64,000 nucleotides of DNA from Asterella californica (GCA_036924285.1 JAYKYS010000017.1:4507501-4571500); one strand, 5' to 3'; shown: positions 33,877 through 46,132, numbered from the stretch's first letter. The notes: a model not told the origin generated them from the sequence alone. Numbers and translations are program-made.

Positions 33877-35260
33877 TTACTGACTCGTGCACGGATTGCG
33901 ATTTAACCCATCGGCATCTAGGTTAGCAACTCCATGTCTATGTACTACCTGGAAGTCATACTCCTGTAAGATCAGAGCCCATCGTGCAAGCTTCCCTGTA
34001 AGCTTGTCGGACTCCATCAACCACTTGAGCGGCTGGTGATCAATGATGAGAGTAAAGGGGTTCTCAAATAGATAACATCGAAAGTGTGCAACAACCCAAA
34101 CTGCCATCAAACACTCTCTCTCATACGAACTATACCTCGCCTCCGTTGAATTGTTGGAGCGACTATCATACGCGACCACGAACTCCTTTTTCTCATCATC
34201 ATGCTGAGTCAGCACAGCTCCAAGTCCCAACATACTCCAATCCGTGTGCAGTTGGAAAAGACGCCCCCTAATGGGTCTCCTCAAGATGAGAGCAGATGTC
34301 AACTTATCTTTGAGCTCTACGAAAGCTCGCTCCTGCTCATCTCCCCACTACCACTCCTGGTCCACCTTCATCAGCTTGGTCAACGACTTCGCAATTGCAC
34401 TAAATTCTTTCACGTATCGACGATAAAAGTTCGTCAAACCAACAAATGCTCGAACTCGACTCACATCTGTGGGACGTGGGATACGTGTAATAGCCTCAAC
34501 CTTCGTCTGTTGAACACCCAATCCACCTGGATAGATGGTGTGGCCCAGATACTCTACCAACTCCTAGAAGAACTTACACTTCCCAGGGTGTAACTTCAAT
34601 CCATGAGCTCTCAATTGCTTGAACACATCCCGTAAGTGTCTCTCGTGCTCCTCCACTGTAGCACTATAGACTAAGATGTCGTCAATATAACATCTAACAA
34701 AATCCAATCCTCCTAGGATTCTGTCCATCACCCTTTGGAACTCAGCAGGGGTGTTCTTCAACCCAAATGGTAAGAACCGCCACTGATACAAACAATCCTT
34801 GCCGTGAGAGTCAATTCCCCAGAATGCTATCTTGGACTTATCTTTTTCTCTCACTGGCAACTGATGATACCCTGCTCGAAGATCCAAAGTACTGAAGACC
34901 TTCACATGCCCCAGTGTATCAAAGATCTCCTCAGGTGTCGGCATGGCATACTTATCGGACTTCGTCTGCCGATTGATAGGACGGTAGTCTCCACACATCC
35001 GCCTATCCGTGTAGTTGCCATACATATCTTTCTTGGCTGGCATAACTGTGGCAGATGCATACTCTCCATGCGACATCTCCACCAACCCAGCCTCCAACAA
35101 GTCTTGAGTCCGACTCTGGATCAAGGCTCTCTCTGTCATTGTATTTGTAAGGACGTCGAAAGATTGGCGTGTCATTAGTCAAGTCGATCCGTATACCAGG
35201 TCCCTTCAAGGTACCCAAATCCTTCATACTAAAGGCAAAACAATTCCTGTAGCTCTTCAT
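33877..35260 (-). pseudogene. pol: Reverse transcriptase and RNase H of element C
   Basis: RT motifs in order: FRRPYKYND, MCGDYRPINRQT, VFSTLDLRAGYHQLPVRE, WRFLPFGLKNTPAEFQRVM, catalytic YIDDILVYS, KLHPGKCKFF, VRAFVGLTNFYRRYV. RNase H: LHTDWSMLGLGAVLTQHD, SSYERECLMAVW, LIIDHQPLKWL, ending NLDADGLNRN. A frameshift lies near 35175, one stop at about 34561, and one at 34347 (a TGG-to-TAG type change). All catalytic Asp/Glu positions seem present. Confidence 0.9.
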
Positions 35261-35368
35261 GAATCTTTGGACTCTTCGTCTCTCCTCTCCTATAAGCTTG
35301 GGTCCAATCTCCGGCTCCTAAGTATCCTCTGTCACCATGCTAGAGGTAGAAGATGAAGTCGTTGACTG

Positions 35369-36001
35369 CTATCTTGCAGCCTCTGGAGCAGTTTCCTTCT
35401 GCTCACCACCAACAACCTCCACCGCTACTGTGCGAAAAACTTCTACAGTTCTAGCTGCAAGCTTTACACTCTCTCCTATGACATCCCGTGATGTCCAAGG
35501 ATGACAAACTCCACGTGCCTCACCCCCAGCCTTTGTCTCCACCGACCCGGTAGGCAAAGAGCTCAAGAGTGCTCGAGCAATAACACCCGTCGATCGCATC
35601 CGACGCTGCTCAGCCAATCCAAGACTAACAATCCATGTCAAGCAATTCAAGTCCATTGCTTGACCCAATACTTGACGACGTGAAGCCTCCGACACCGAAG
35701 CTACTGCCGTCGTACTCGTAGCGAAACCCATCGCTCGCTTTCTCTCATCGACATTGGGCTCCACCAACTGCCGTAATTGAGTATCCCACACAAGTCCAGG
35801 TCCTCCATCTCTGTAAGCATGTGACGTTGGAAAGCTTACCAAAGTGAGTAACGCTACCATGGGCCGTCCCACTAGGTTCACCACTGCCATGGGTGACCTA
35901 TCGACGACTCTCACTACTTGAGATCGTCGTCCTACATCCAAGATGCTATCAACCGTGAGATGCGTTGGTCGTCTCACTCCATCGTGTGTGCGCTTAAGCA
36001 C
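35369..36001 (-). pseudogene. C-terminal half of the C5 methyltransferase, element C
   Basis: 210 open codons in the same frame as the N-terminal half. Shows the target-recognition side and closing motifs: THLTVDSILDVGRRSQ, VNLVGRPMVALLTLVSFP, AYRDGGPGLVWDTQLRQLVE, DERKRAMGF and motif X region SEASRRQVLGQAMDLNCLTW. The GGPG...MGF segment resembles eukaryotic DNMT3/DRM C-termini, by eye. It then passes into the RT linker (VEVFRTVAVEVVGGEQK). Motif VIII lies just upstream (about 36010-36050), where the frame is disturbed. Confidence 0.82.
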
Positions 36002-36220
36002 CTCTCGGTAATAAGTTCATCCACCACAACCGTGGATGATGTGCACGAGATCCTACTCTCGCTGCATCCAACAACACTGCTGGTCCAACCCAAGACTGCA
36101 CTTGGTGCACACTCGTCATCATCTGTGTCGAGCATCACCCAACAAAAGAACGTTCTCCAAGATGTACGTTGGAGAATCCACCTGATGCATCTGGAGATGT
36201 CGTAAGATCCGTAACATCTC
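36002..36220 (-). pseudogene. Methyltransferase motifs VI-VIII, degenerate stretch of element C
   Basis: Between the two open halves. Stops follow RMF (tga, 36218-36220) and GDARHR. Motif VI is readable as YILENVLLLGDA, with the catalytic-pocket Glu in ENV (near 36145-36165). A frameshift then leads to motif VIII-like sequence. The stop after RMF coincides with the stop in element A (tag there), consistent with an ancestral TGG. Confidence 0.7.
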
Positions 36221-37684
36221 TCAGAACATCCTAAATCGCGAGTCATGTAAACCCTGACCTCTCCCAGCACGCGTGTGACCTTGACATGGCCATCCGGCTA
36301 TCACCAAGTGAATAGTGCCAATAAACGTAAGATCATGCGCCCCCAGCAGCGAAATATCTGACGGTAATGCTTGCTGGTATCCTCTAACAGCTGATATGGG
36401 CAACAACTCAGGATGTCTCTGCACCAAACGTGCCACATGTCGCAATGAGATGCATCTCACAATCTCATCTCTCTCCACATACAAGTATCGTTGTACTTGT
36501 ACACCTGCCTGCAATACCGCAGCCAAACCTGTGCTTATCTCTCCAAACAGCTCCAGCACACATACACCTTCCTCTGGATACTGCCACACAATGAGAGTCG
36601 TATCCAATGGTGATAAAGTCACAGGGTCAGTAGCAGGAACAACCCTTTGTTCCTCTACTGGTGGTACAAAGGCTTCACTCCAAGCCTGCTGCACCAACTG
36701 ATCAGTATACTGCTGCAACTCTCCACTCGAACTCCAGAGTGGAACATCCAAGGCAGATGGTACTAACGTAGACATGCTAGACATGTCCTCCACCTCCTCA
36801 AAGACCGGAGTATCCTCCGCATGAGCATTGTCCTCCAATAACTCGTCCGGCCAAGTGATGACCGAACTGAACCCTACAACGGATGCCATCGTCCCTAGTG
36901 TAGGCTCCGTTGTCCCAACTCTAGCACTGAACCGTACTGGTAAGCGGCTCACTCGTCCCTCACCGGACTGCCAACTTGGTCTGTAAGATGATGTCTTTGC
37001 CCAATAGTCGATCACGAACCCCATAGGATACAACACAACACCTCCAACCAATACATCATAAGACTCTGCGGCTGTAACGATGGCCTTGGTTCTCATCATA
37101 GAGCCATCCGTGGGATGATCTGACCGAACTCTCACCGTCAACATCTCACGTGTCATGTGTAGAGCCGTAACTCCTGATCCTCTTAGAGATGTCTGCAACT
37201 GGAATGGGCATCTCTCCACCTCGGACTTCTTTAGACCCAAACCAATACACGTCGCCTTTCCCAACATCAACGGTTGGGCTCCAGAGTCTAACAAGACCTT
37301 ATGGAGTCGATACACTTTTCTTGAAGGTGCCACCAAACAGAAGATACCACTTTTGTTGTCCAACAACACCACACCTGATGCCAAACCAGCACGGTCAATC
37401 GCCGGTCTAGCTGGTAACTCATCTAACCTAGCAGTCACCGCTTGCCAAGTACCACTGGTAGCTGTCCTGATCCTCGACTCCATGGACACGTCTACCGTCT
37501 CTCGCTGAACTACTTCAGCAGTAGAGGTAACTACATCCTCGCTCTCACTGAGCGTGGCCGCCAACTGGAACACTGGAGCTAAGCTGACTCCCAGTGCTTT
37601 CATATCCGTGGCTGAAAATAGTGGGGCTCGCAAAACTGCTGTAGCCGCCCCCAACATCGAGTTTGACGTCGCATCCACACCCAC
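36221..37684 (-). pseudogene. Protease plus N-terminal half of the C5 methyltransferase, element C
   Basis: 487 uninterrupted codons joining two activities. The retropepsin-like domain has LLDSGAQPLMLGKATC (about residue 130) and YDVLVGGVVLYPMGFVID (about 210-226). After a ~150-residue Pro/Ser linker the methyltransferase begins: motif I VCVLELFGEISTGLAAVLQA, YLYVERDE (motif II acidic residue), DISLLGAHDLTF, and catalytic motif IV IAGWPCQGHTRAGRGQGL near the C-terminus. This single frame shows the methyltransferase is an integral pol domain lying between protease and RT, not a nested host gene. Upstream codons from MAGVVQIEAS (about 37920) continue the frame with interruptions. Confidence 0.88.
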
Positions 37685-37965
37685 TCATGGATGTCGATAC
37701 CTCCAACTCTACTGCACCATCGATAGACCGTTTAGGAACCATAGATGTGGTCCTCAACGCCTCCGATAACGTGAACGATTGAGGAAGCCTGACCTGTCTA
37801 CCAGCTTGTCTACCTCTCCACGTTGTGGATCCAACTCCATTGACGCACCTCGTGGCTCAGAGGCATGTACTGCACCTCTAGTCACTGCCGCAGATGCCTC
37901 AATCTGCACCACACCAGCCATGAAGTCGAAGTCACCTCCTTCTCCTCCATAAGATGTGGAAGCCT

Positions 37966-39452
37966 CTATTCCACCTGAGCCATAGTCATACTAGCTATCC
38001 TCTGCTCCAACTGCTCAATCCGAGCAGCCATACCGGCTTCTGACGTCGTAGTAGGCGGTGGACCGACCGGTCTTTTCCCAGGTGTTGGACCTCTACCTCC
38101 AGCTCGACCACCACGGTCTCTTTGAGCTCCTCCGCCTCGTCCACGATCAGCCTTCCCTTGTCGCAACTCGGGATGGAGATCCAAACAACAGTCACTACTG
38201 TGACCAGGTCGTCCGAAATGCTCACATTGTCTAGGTACTGCTTGAGGGGTCTCTGAAGTCTCATAACCTCTCCTCTGTGGACAGTCCTTCTGCTGATGAG
38301 GACCATCACACGTCCAGCAAGGACCCGCTTGCTGCTGGCTAGAGAAGGACGGCATGGGCTTCTGCCCACCAGATCCTCCAACACCTCCTTGAGATCGTGA
38401 CTGCTCTACACGATCCTTACCACCACCACCACCACGCTGTTGCGTAGCCTGTGATCCTCGAGAAGAGGTGGTCGCTCCATGTGGTGTCTCTTTGCTGAAC
38501 CCGGCAACCACCACCCTCTCGTCCACCATGTTGAGCTCAATCCGCTCAGCCAGACCAAAGACAACCGCCAATGTCGGAGCGGTATCTCTAAGGAGAGTAG
38601 CATCTCTAACTCTCCTACGCAGCTCTCGTTCTAGTATCTCATACTAGAACTGGACTGCTTGTGCTTCTGTCACCCCTTGGGGTAACGCTGATCAACTGCC
38701 TCATGCGAGTAAACGTCTCGCGTAGGCTCTCTCTCCAGTCTTCCGCTGGAACTCCTGTAGACTCCTCAACTTGTCGGTCCGCACACCCTGATAGTTCTTC
38801 CTCAAACATTGGAAGAACTGAACCACAAGGTTAAACCCTGGTGGTATCCCGCTCACACTACCACCTGCTCCACTACTTGTGAACGCACCGCTGGTAGTAG
38901 GTACTCCGCCACCTGTGGATGTACCACTGCTACTGGCACCCGAACTCGCAGGTGCTACGCCTCTCGAAACTGCACCAGTAGTGATAGAAACGTAGTTGGG
39001 AGACCAATGTTGTCTCCACAACTCGATCTCAACACTGTAATCTCGCATGAACTCATGATAATCGTCCATCGGCGGTCTCTCCAAGTGTTGGAACAAACCC
39101 TTCCACGCCATGAAGGGTGTAACAGTTGTGGGTTCCGCATCTGTTGTAGATCGCACCAACTGTCGAACTCCTGGATGAAGTCATCCAACTCAATGATACC
39201 AACTGTACCCATGTAACGTCGAGGCCCCTTCGTGACCCCATAGATCTCGTCCATGTCTCACAACAACGGTGTGATGACACTAGACTCACCGTCTGACTCG
39301 TCCTCTGGAACAACCGACGGCAATGGTGTAGATAGTCGGTACCTCACCCCACTCCGTGTATACCCATTGTCCGAGAAGTCCCCACCAGAACCTCCCGAGA
39401 ACTCCGTGATGAGAGAATCCCGCAAACACACTCCCCAACCAGAATGTCGCAA
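37966..39452 (-). pseudogene. gag: Gag of element C
   Basis: Assembled from 39452 to the stop at 37966, with a stop and a frameshift between 39300 and 39100. Capsid-like part: ELDDFIQEFDSWCDLQQM, FFQCLRKNYQGVRTDKLRSL. The C-terminal 200 codons are open: Gly/Arg linker, a CCHC-type knuckle CWTCDGPHQQKDC, a second decayed knuckle CEHFGRPGHSSDC (second Cys replaced by Phe), an Arg/Gly-rich patch, and a short amphipathic helix MAARIEQLEQRIASM. The pol frame differs from the gag frame, so a ribosomal frameshift or separate start would be needed. Confidence 0.78.
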
Positions 39453-41085
39453 TCTCCGTCACCACCGTAACCACCACTTGCCTAACCTCGCTCCTACTGA
39501 GCTCACCTATCCTCTACTAGGACGGTCAAGGTAAGGACAACCTGTACCTGCCATCACCACAGGCAGCCTCTCACGGTCTGTTGGTCGTCACTCCAACTGC
39601 ACCGTGAGAGAGACAAAGGTAGTCTGACTGGTCCGCAACTCCAGCCTCACTATCGACAGCACACTGGAGTGAACTCACTCCGGAAGTCAAGCGCCAACAC
39701 AAGCAAACGCGGCGCACAAACAAGAAGCAGAATATGGAGGGGTTCCAACCACAAGAAGTCCAAACGATAACCCTCCACACTCAAACATTCACATAAAGAG
39801 AAACCCAACCCCACTCGGACTGACGTCTCCTCGTCGGTGACCACGTGCACAATATATGGTCACCAACTGTCGTAACTGACACTTGAGGTCACTAACTAGA
39901 TGTTCACACCTCTAGTAGCTCCAAAAACATCCACGTGATAGCTCTACTAGCTCACCCAAGACAACTGCCACCAATTGTCTCTATACACGTCTCTATGGTA
40001 TAGACAAGCACTACCACAACTATAGCTTACCCCTAATACTATGGGGTCGCCCTACCACTCCTCTAGGAACGTGCGAGAAGATCTCCTACTACCTTATACA
40101 AGTCCATAAGTACTTACACGCATCTCTGTAGGACACCAAGAGCTATTGGTCTAGTGATAAAGCCAAAGCTAAGACTACATAGTTAAGAGTCCAGGTCCAG
40201 GAATAGTGTTGGGATGGGTGACCAGCTGGTTTTACACTTCTCACACAACTGAAGCTTGGATACCTCTCTCACGCACACCAGCAAGCTGGCTTGCGGCGGG
40301 CTCGGGCTCAGGCTCAGGCTCAACTCCGCTCCGCCTCCGCACTCTCGCACTCCGCTCTCACGTCTCCGCACTCACGCACCTCTGCTCCTCACAGCAAAAA
40401 CAGCTTGCGGGTGCACACGGGTGACCAAAATCTGACGTAAAACAGCAAGAACACCCAAAGCCAACCCGAACACCACCACAACAGATTCGCCAATGCACCA
40501 TACACACTTCGCGAATGCACATACACACAAGAAAACTCCTAAACTCGAGTTTCCACACGAAATTGCACCAAAATCTGACGTAACTAGCCTTTTTGTACTT
40601 TCGGGTGACACGGCAGCGAACTTCGACATGCCATAACTTCTTCAATCCTTGGCCAAACTCCACGAAACTTAGTGCACTAGAATCGTCTCTCAAATGCGCT
40701 TCCAAAGAGCCCACTCCGGCCTGACATTGACAAGTAGTCCGTCTGCCACGCCCAAACGCGCAATCCGGCTCCAACAAGTCACTTCAAGAACATTCCGCAA
40801 AATTTCTGCAGCGCTTTCGCATGACAGAAATCTCCACTCGACCCCAACAACAGCAAATCGATCTGCGACCAGCAATGTAGCATGCGCCCACAAACCTCGA
40901 TCACAGCTCCAAACAATCAAGCACGAACGACAACGCCCGAAGATACCAGCGGACGATTTCAGATCAGCGGGTTCTTATTGAACTCCATCTCGACCTGCAC
41001 TCAGTTCTTCGAGTAATCTGAGCAGATAAATTACTATCTCCAACACTACAACAAGATTACTCACAAACGGTCAAGCCAAACCCAC
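39453..41085 (-). other. Leader of element C
   Basis: Non-coding leader homologous to 2229-3600 of element A. TGGTATC (40948-40942, minus) is a candidate primer-binding core. A hexanucleotide-like run of ggctca/gctcag lies near 40298-40325. Short ORFs have no motifs. Confidence 0.55.
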
Positions 41086-41305
41086 TCTAAGCACGAAGAG
41101 AATCCGGGTTACACTCAACTAGACTATCCACCATAACCTGGAGCTTGAAGGCTCAACTCGAAGAACTAAGGCCTCCAAGCCCTACTTGCGAAGTATACCC
41201 CTAGTGAGCTCTCCCACCAACTCGTCCTAACGGCACTAACGGCCTTACCGGGATGCGTCACTTCGCACTCGGTCAACCTAGCCGAGGTACCAAACTGACG
41301 TGACA
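41086..41305 (-). repeat. 5' terminal repeat A1 of element C
   Basis: 220 bp matching 31744-31963. Outer end TGTCACG at 41305. No block B upstream: the flank is the F-D-H leader (cttctcacaac). Confidence 0.88.
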
Positions 41306-42741
41306 CTTCTCACAACTCTCTTCTAAGTTCGGGAAGAAGAAGGAATAGGCTGCTATGGGTCGGACAGAAGAGACCCGTAAAGGACCCTCATGTCTTCTCA
41401 CGCATTCTGCCAGCCTTTCCAGTCTTCTAGTCTCTCTAGGAAGATGTGGATTTGAGAAGCTCGGAAGATCGGGAGGCGCAGGCCTGGTTCCCAACTCCCA
41501 GCTTCTCGAAACAACAAACAACTCACTAAGTCACTCAGGATTCGTACCAAGCCTCTCTTAACACAAAAGGAAATCCAATCCACTCTCTATACGAATTGCC
41601 CACAGTCGTCTTCCAAAGACTTCAGACATCCAGAAGCGCCTTCCGAAGATGTTCAGATCTTCCGAAACGTCTTCTGTCTAGGGATTCGGGAGTAGAGGGG
41701 CGATAGGATAAGGAAATTGATAGCTACGGGATCGAATTTGAGAACGACGAACAAGAAAGCTCGATTATAGTTTGGAAAGAAGCTAGAAGATGACTGTCGA
41801 AAATTGGACAGCGCTTTCGCGCCCAATTTCACAGAAGGAAAATGCGAGATGGAGAAAAGCGATCGATGGGTTTTCTGCAAACAACCGGGGAAGCGCGGGA
41901 GATACTAAACAAGAGGCGAGAAGTGGTGGGAAGAGAGAACATGAGAAGAATCTCAAACAGTCTTCTGTCTGCTTCCCGTAGTGCCTTCAGTCTTCTACGC
42001 GCTTCTGGCTCCATCTCAGCTCCAATGCGACCCCACAGAGCTGCTTCTATCGTCAATGTCCTGCTGCTTCTCAGTCGATCAGGGCTCCACCTCATATTCT
42101 TCTTCAATCGCCCTTCAATGTCTGCTTCCAAGAAATCTATAGGAGACTCCTTCAGCTCGATGGTGCTTCCTACTCTCAGAAATTCATCCTCGCTTTCTCT
42201 CTAGCTGCAATTCGATCCTAGCTGACCTCGATTTCACTCTGCTGACCCTCCTCACTCAATTCGACACCTCCTGATTCAATGCGGCACCTCCTAACTCGAT
42301 CTTCTGTGCTAATGCCTTCGATGTGAGAAGCAGGTGATGATTCTGCGCTAATGCGCTTCTCTCGTATCTTCTCGCGCAGTTAGGGGTTCTTCGACCTAGC
42401 TGACCTACTTACTACCTACTACCTTGGCTACCTGGTAGGTACACCTATCCTCCTACTGGGTGGTGCGCGGTTAGACCTTTGTAGTCACTGTCACTGTCAC
42501 TGTCTTCTGGAAGACACGCGTCTTTCGTCTTCCGAAGACCTGGTCGGGAAGACGTCTTCTCGGAAGATTTCCTTCTTCCGTCTTCGGAAGAAGTCGACTT
42601 CTCTTACAAAAACGTTCTTAAGGCCATCTTCCTTCTAAGCAAGATGTATTCTTAAGCAACACGGTTATTTCAATTACACAGACATGTGATTAACTTCAAA
42701 AATTTCAAAATTCGTACATCCTGTAAATTGTGGACACCACA
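41306..42741 (-). repeat. F terminal segment, copy alpha
   Basis: Begins TGTGGTGTCCACAATTTAC at 42741 on the minus strand. Contains a dense patch of GTCTTC/GAAGAC inverted words (42490-42600), a region with many in-frame stops, and the start of the D leader. Homologous to 53860-54690, 59150-60550 and 61051-62420. Confidence 0.75.
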
Positions 42742-44454
42742 TACGTCCACCCTCATATGTTTGCGTCTCCGCAAACATCAGAGCTGGTTCACGCCCAATA
42801 TTTCTTGACCCGCCACCCATTAACGTGGGTGGTCATCAACGTACCATCTAACTCTTCCAACTGCAAGGAGTCATTGGTGAAGACCTCCAAGACTCGATAA
42901 GGACCCATCCAGCGAAGATGAAGCTTCCCAGGGAACTTAAGATGTCGGTTGTCGTACAAAAGAACCAAGTTTCCATCTGCGACGGTCACCTTCTTCAACT
43001 TGCCATCATAGTTCACCTTACGTTGTGCCTGCACTTCGTACGTCTTCTCCAAAGCTGCATTCCTGTCTTCTTCGAACTCCACAAAGTTCAGAAGACGTTG
43101 CTCCTGACTTTCCTCTTCTTCCATGCGTTCGGTTACGGCTAACCTGTAAGTAGGGACCTCTAACTTGATGGGAACAACAGGTGTCATGCCATAAGTTAGG
43201 TAGAAAGGTGTCTTCTGGATCGTGACTTTGGGTGAAATCCTGAAAGCCCATAACACAGATGGCAATTTCGTGTCCCGATCATACGCATGGTTAACAATTA
43301 CCTTATTCAAGATATTACAAAGAAGACCATTCGACTTCTCTATCAATCCGTTAGCTTCTGGGTTGTATGACGTCGTCTTCCGATGCTTTATCTTGAAGTA
43401 CTGGGTCAGGAGAGAAATAGTCTCATTTAAAAAATGAGTACTCATATCTGATACTAATTCCAGCGGGCATCCGTATCGGGTGATAATGTTATGCCAGAGG
43501 AACTTGGCTACCACTGCGGCGTCATTCTTCCTTGTGGCTTCGCCCTCCACCATCTTGGTAACATAGTCGGCAGCTATCAAAATGTATTGTGCTCGCGTCC
43601 TTCTAGCCACCGGAGCGATAGGCCCAACAAAGTCGATTCTCCACTTTTCAAAAGGAGCAAGCGAGCGAATGGGAGTAAGAGGCCACCTAGTAGTAGCTGT
43701 CGGTCTTCCCACCCTCTAGCACGCATCACATTTCCTGATCTCCTGAAAAGTGTCTTTGTACATGGTTGGCCACCAGTAACCGGCGTCCAGCATCTTCTTC
43801 ACCGTGATCTTCAGCCCGTAGTGACCCCCAACATCTTCGTAGTGAAAACTCGTGATCATTGGCTTAATATCTGAAGGCTCAAGGCATCTCCTTAGCTTCT
43901 CGTCATGTCCCTTCTGAAACAGGATATCCTGGAAGATGGCGTAGGGACCTGCCTTGTGTAGGAAGACAACCCTCTGCTCGGCATCCAATCTCTCGAGATA
44001 CTGTTGATCTTCCAAGAACTTCCTTAAGTCTTTGAAGATCGATTCTTTTGTGGAAGTCGCAAAGACTGGATCAGAAGACCTAGTCTCGTCTTCTAAGAAG
44101 CAGGCGGTACGCCCCCCCCTCAGATGAGAGTGTCTCTGAGAAAACTGAAAACAGCTTCTCGTCGCTCCGTCTCCAATCTGGATAGGTAGTCAGCATTAAC
44201 ATGTTGTCTTCCAGGCCTGTACTCAACTGTGTAAGTAAATTCCTAGAGTAGAAGAATCCACCTAGCTATCCTACCAGACAAATCTGCTTTCTTCACGAGA
44301 TGTTTCAAAAAAAAATGATCCACATAGAAGACAAACGGATTAGCTAGAAGATAGTGCCTAAACTTCCTACAAGAGTAAATCATGCCAAGACACTCCTTTT
44401 CAGTTGTAGAATACTTCTTCTTTGCATCACTGAGTTGTCTTCCCACATATTTCA
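42742..44454 (-). pseudogene. pol: Gypsy pol fragment E1: RNase H, integrase and GPY module
   Basis: Begins abruptly in RNase H (YVGRQLSDAKKKYSTTEKE, FRHYLLANPFVFYVDH). After a gap with stops comes the zinc module (HYEDVGGHYGLK ... KCDAC, 43716-44015). The integrase core and tail are open for 307 codons (43712-42789): WRIDFVGPIAPVARR with the first Asp, ELVSDMSTHFLNETI with the second, SYNPEANGLIEKSNGLL with the Glu, and a GPY module LRWMGPYRVLEVFTNDSLQ. The final codon WA-stop is at 42789, 48 bp from the F terminus. No RT is present. The family differs from A, B and C. Confidence 0.85.
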
Positions 44455-44498
44455 AAAATTTCAAAAATCCGTACATCTTGTAAATTGTGGGCACCACA
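44455..44498 (-). repeat. F terminus fragment fused to pol E1
   Basis: On the minus strand 44498 starts TGTGGTGCCCACAATTTAC and continues for about 44 bp before passing into RNase H codons at gaaatatgtggg. It is a truncated copy of the F end of the F-D-H family. Confidence 0.7.
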
Positions 44499-45054
44499 GG
44501 ATTTCTAGGCAAATCTTGCATGTTTTGTGAGTTTGGACAGATCTTAGAACTTAGAGCAGCGATACTAGTGTAAATCTTCTTGGGGAAGGAAATCTTTTAT
44601 GCTACAATGGGCTTAAGGAGAAATCCTGAGATACTATATATAATAACCTCGTATATTTTACGCCGCTGTCAGAGATTTCACCTTAGTAATGATTGTTCTA
44701 AGCTTCCTGGATCTGTGTGCCAGTAGTTGGTTGCATTTGGGACTAACTTGGATTGTATTTTAGTGTGCTGTGGAACTCTATCTTACTAGAAGACAGGAAC
44801 CGCAGTCAGAAGCTAATGAGAGACATCAAGGGGTTTTGGAAGAGACCGCTTCTTCACTTCCAAGAGCTTCTTGGAAGACTTGATCTTGGAAGATTGCAGT
44901 CGAACGCAACATGAAGCAGGAGAAGGAGACGTTCCAAAAATGTGGACAGTTGTTTAGGACTTGCCAGATCATCACTCTGGTGAATATCTCCGACCAGAGG
45001 AAGAAGTAGAAGACACGCGGGTAAAGATCCTGAGTGGGTACATTCATCTCAGTG
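44499..45054. other. Degenerate stretch with an inverted H-segment remnant
   Basis: Roughly 44515-44640, read on the minus strand, matches the start of the H segment (ggatttctccttaagccc, then cgctgctctaagttctaag). The rest (44641-45054) shows no recognisable gene. Minus-strand ORF 44826-45047 has no motif. Confidence 0.45.
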
Positions 45055-46132
45055 AACCGCTTCTAGAGAGCAGAGGGTATCCCTAAGACACCAAAAGAAA
45101 GAAGAAGAGCTCAAGAAGATCCTAACAGTAGATTTGGAAGAGCCTTCCATCTCGAGGATTATTTTTGGAGAAGACAAAAGCCAACCAAGGGACCACATTT
45201 ACAAGATAGATTTTAGGTCTGGTTACGCAGAAAACGTCTTCCCAAGTGCGGGAGAGGCTTCTCAAGATGAAGGAAGACTGGAGAGGATTGCTCTAGACAT
45301 CTCAGAGGGTGGAAGCGACAGCAGCTCTAACTCAGAAGACAACATTCTCGACTCAGACAGACCTTGTTCTTTGAGAAGATCATCTCCACCACCTGGGCGT
45401 GACAGAGGAAGAAGTTGGCTGTTGCATCAGCCGGTCGTCAACATGGCTTCCCACCCTCGGCAGAAGTATCATTCGTACGACGATGATGTCAATGCTGATG
45501 ACTTCATCACGATGTTCGAGATCATCTCTCGATCCAACAAGGAAGACACTGATGCCGACAGACTCCGTGTATCTCTTAGCCTAATCGTAGAGAAGAGAAG
45601 GAAATGGATGAGTAAAGCGTTGGATGATGATTTAGTTATGACCACTTGGGCTACTTTGAAGGCAGCTTTTCTGAAGAGATTCAGAGGAGTGGGCTATGAT
45701 CTGATGACTCTCATAGAACTTCAGAGGCTAGAATGGAAGAACAAAAAGACACTGCGGGATTACACCGAGAGGTTTGAAAACCTCATGGATCACATCCCTA
45801 AGAACCAAAGAAGACCCGGTTACTGTGCTCAGCAAGCCGTGGACTGGTATTTGGGAGGATTGTCTCAAGAGAGTTGTATTGTAGAAGAGAAGGAGATGAT
45901 GATTTAGTAGAGGTACAAAAGTGTGCAGAGCAGTATGAAATCTCGAGCATCACCCGGAATATGACAAAAGATAGAGGGAAGACCTCGAAGAAATCCAGGA
46001 AGTCGAAGAAGTCTTCTAGGAAGTCCAAGAGGAAATCCAAGTCCACTAAAACTGGCAATAGTGCTTTGGAAGTATCATCTACTTCTGAAGAATCTAGTGT
46101 CGAAAGTTCAGACTCAAAGTCTGAACATGAGA
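45055..46132 (+). pseudogene. gag: Gag-like protein of another retroelement
   Basis: The frame opens near 45055 and runs to 45907. A Lys/Glu-rich start and acidic Ser-rich stretch (EGGSDSSSNSEDN) precede a capsid-like domain: DDFITMFEIISRSNKEDTDA, WATLKAAFLKRFRGVGYD, DYTERFENLMDHIP, typical of retrotransposon gag. After a frameshift near 45890 the tail is extremely basic (repeated KSK/RKS units, 45960-46040) and then acidic Ser-rich. It is cut at 46133 by the H terminus of copy delta (TGTAGTGTCGC). No pol is linked to it directly; it could belong to family E. Confidence 0.7.

Larger units (their letters stand above)
31619..41305 (-). mobile_element. Element C: second methyltransferase/PHD Ty3/gypsy retrotransposon
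   Basis: Same domain order and same A1...B1-A2-B2 termini as element A but clearly diverged from it, and better preserved. It is inserted in the F-D-H leader. Copies delta (about 52536-52550) and epsilon (about 62411-62435) keep the uninterrupted site (ccagcaagacttctcac), which fixes the outer ends at 31619 and 41305. The flanking 4-mers are ctgc (31615-31618) and cttc (41306-41309), a duplication with one mismatch. It carries few frameshifts (gag around 39000-39160, RT near 35175) plus scattered stops. Confidence 0.92.
15858..42741 (-). mobile_element. F-D-H element copy alpha, full length, split by elements B and C
   Basis: Read on the minus strand: F terminal segment (42741-41306), element C insertion, rest of leader (31618-31026), gene D first part (31025-29926), element B insertion, gene D second part (18630-17435), H segment to 15858. 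Removing the insertions leaves about 5.9 kb, close to intact copy gamma (5.73 kb). Termini are TGTGGTGTCCAC (42741) and, from the other side, TGTAGTGTCGC (15858). The outer flanks (agatt and tacgt) do not match, so at least one end has been rearranged since insertion. Confidence 0.75.
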
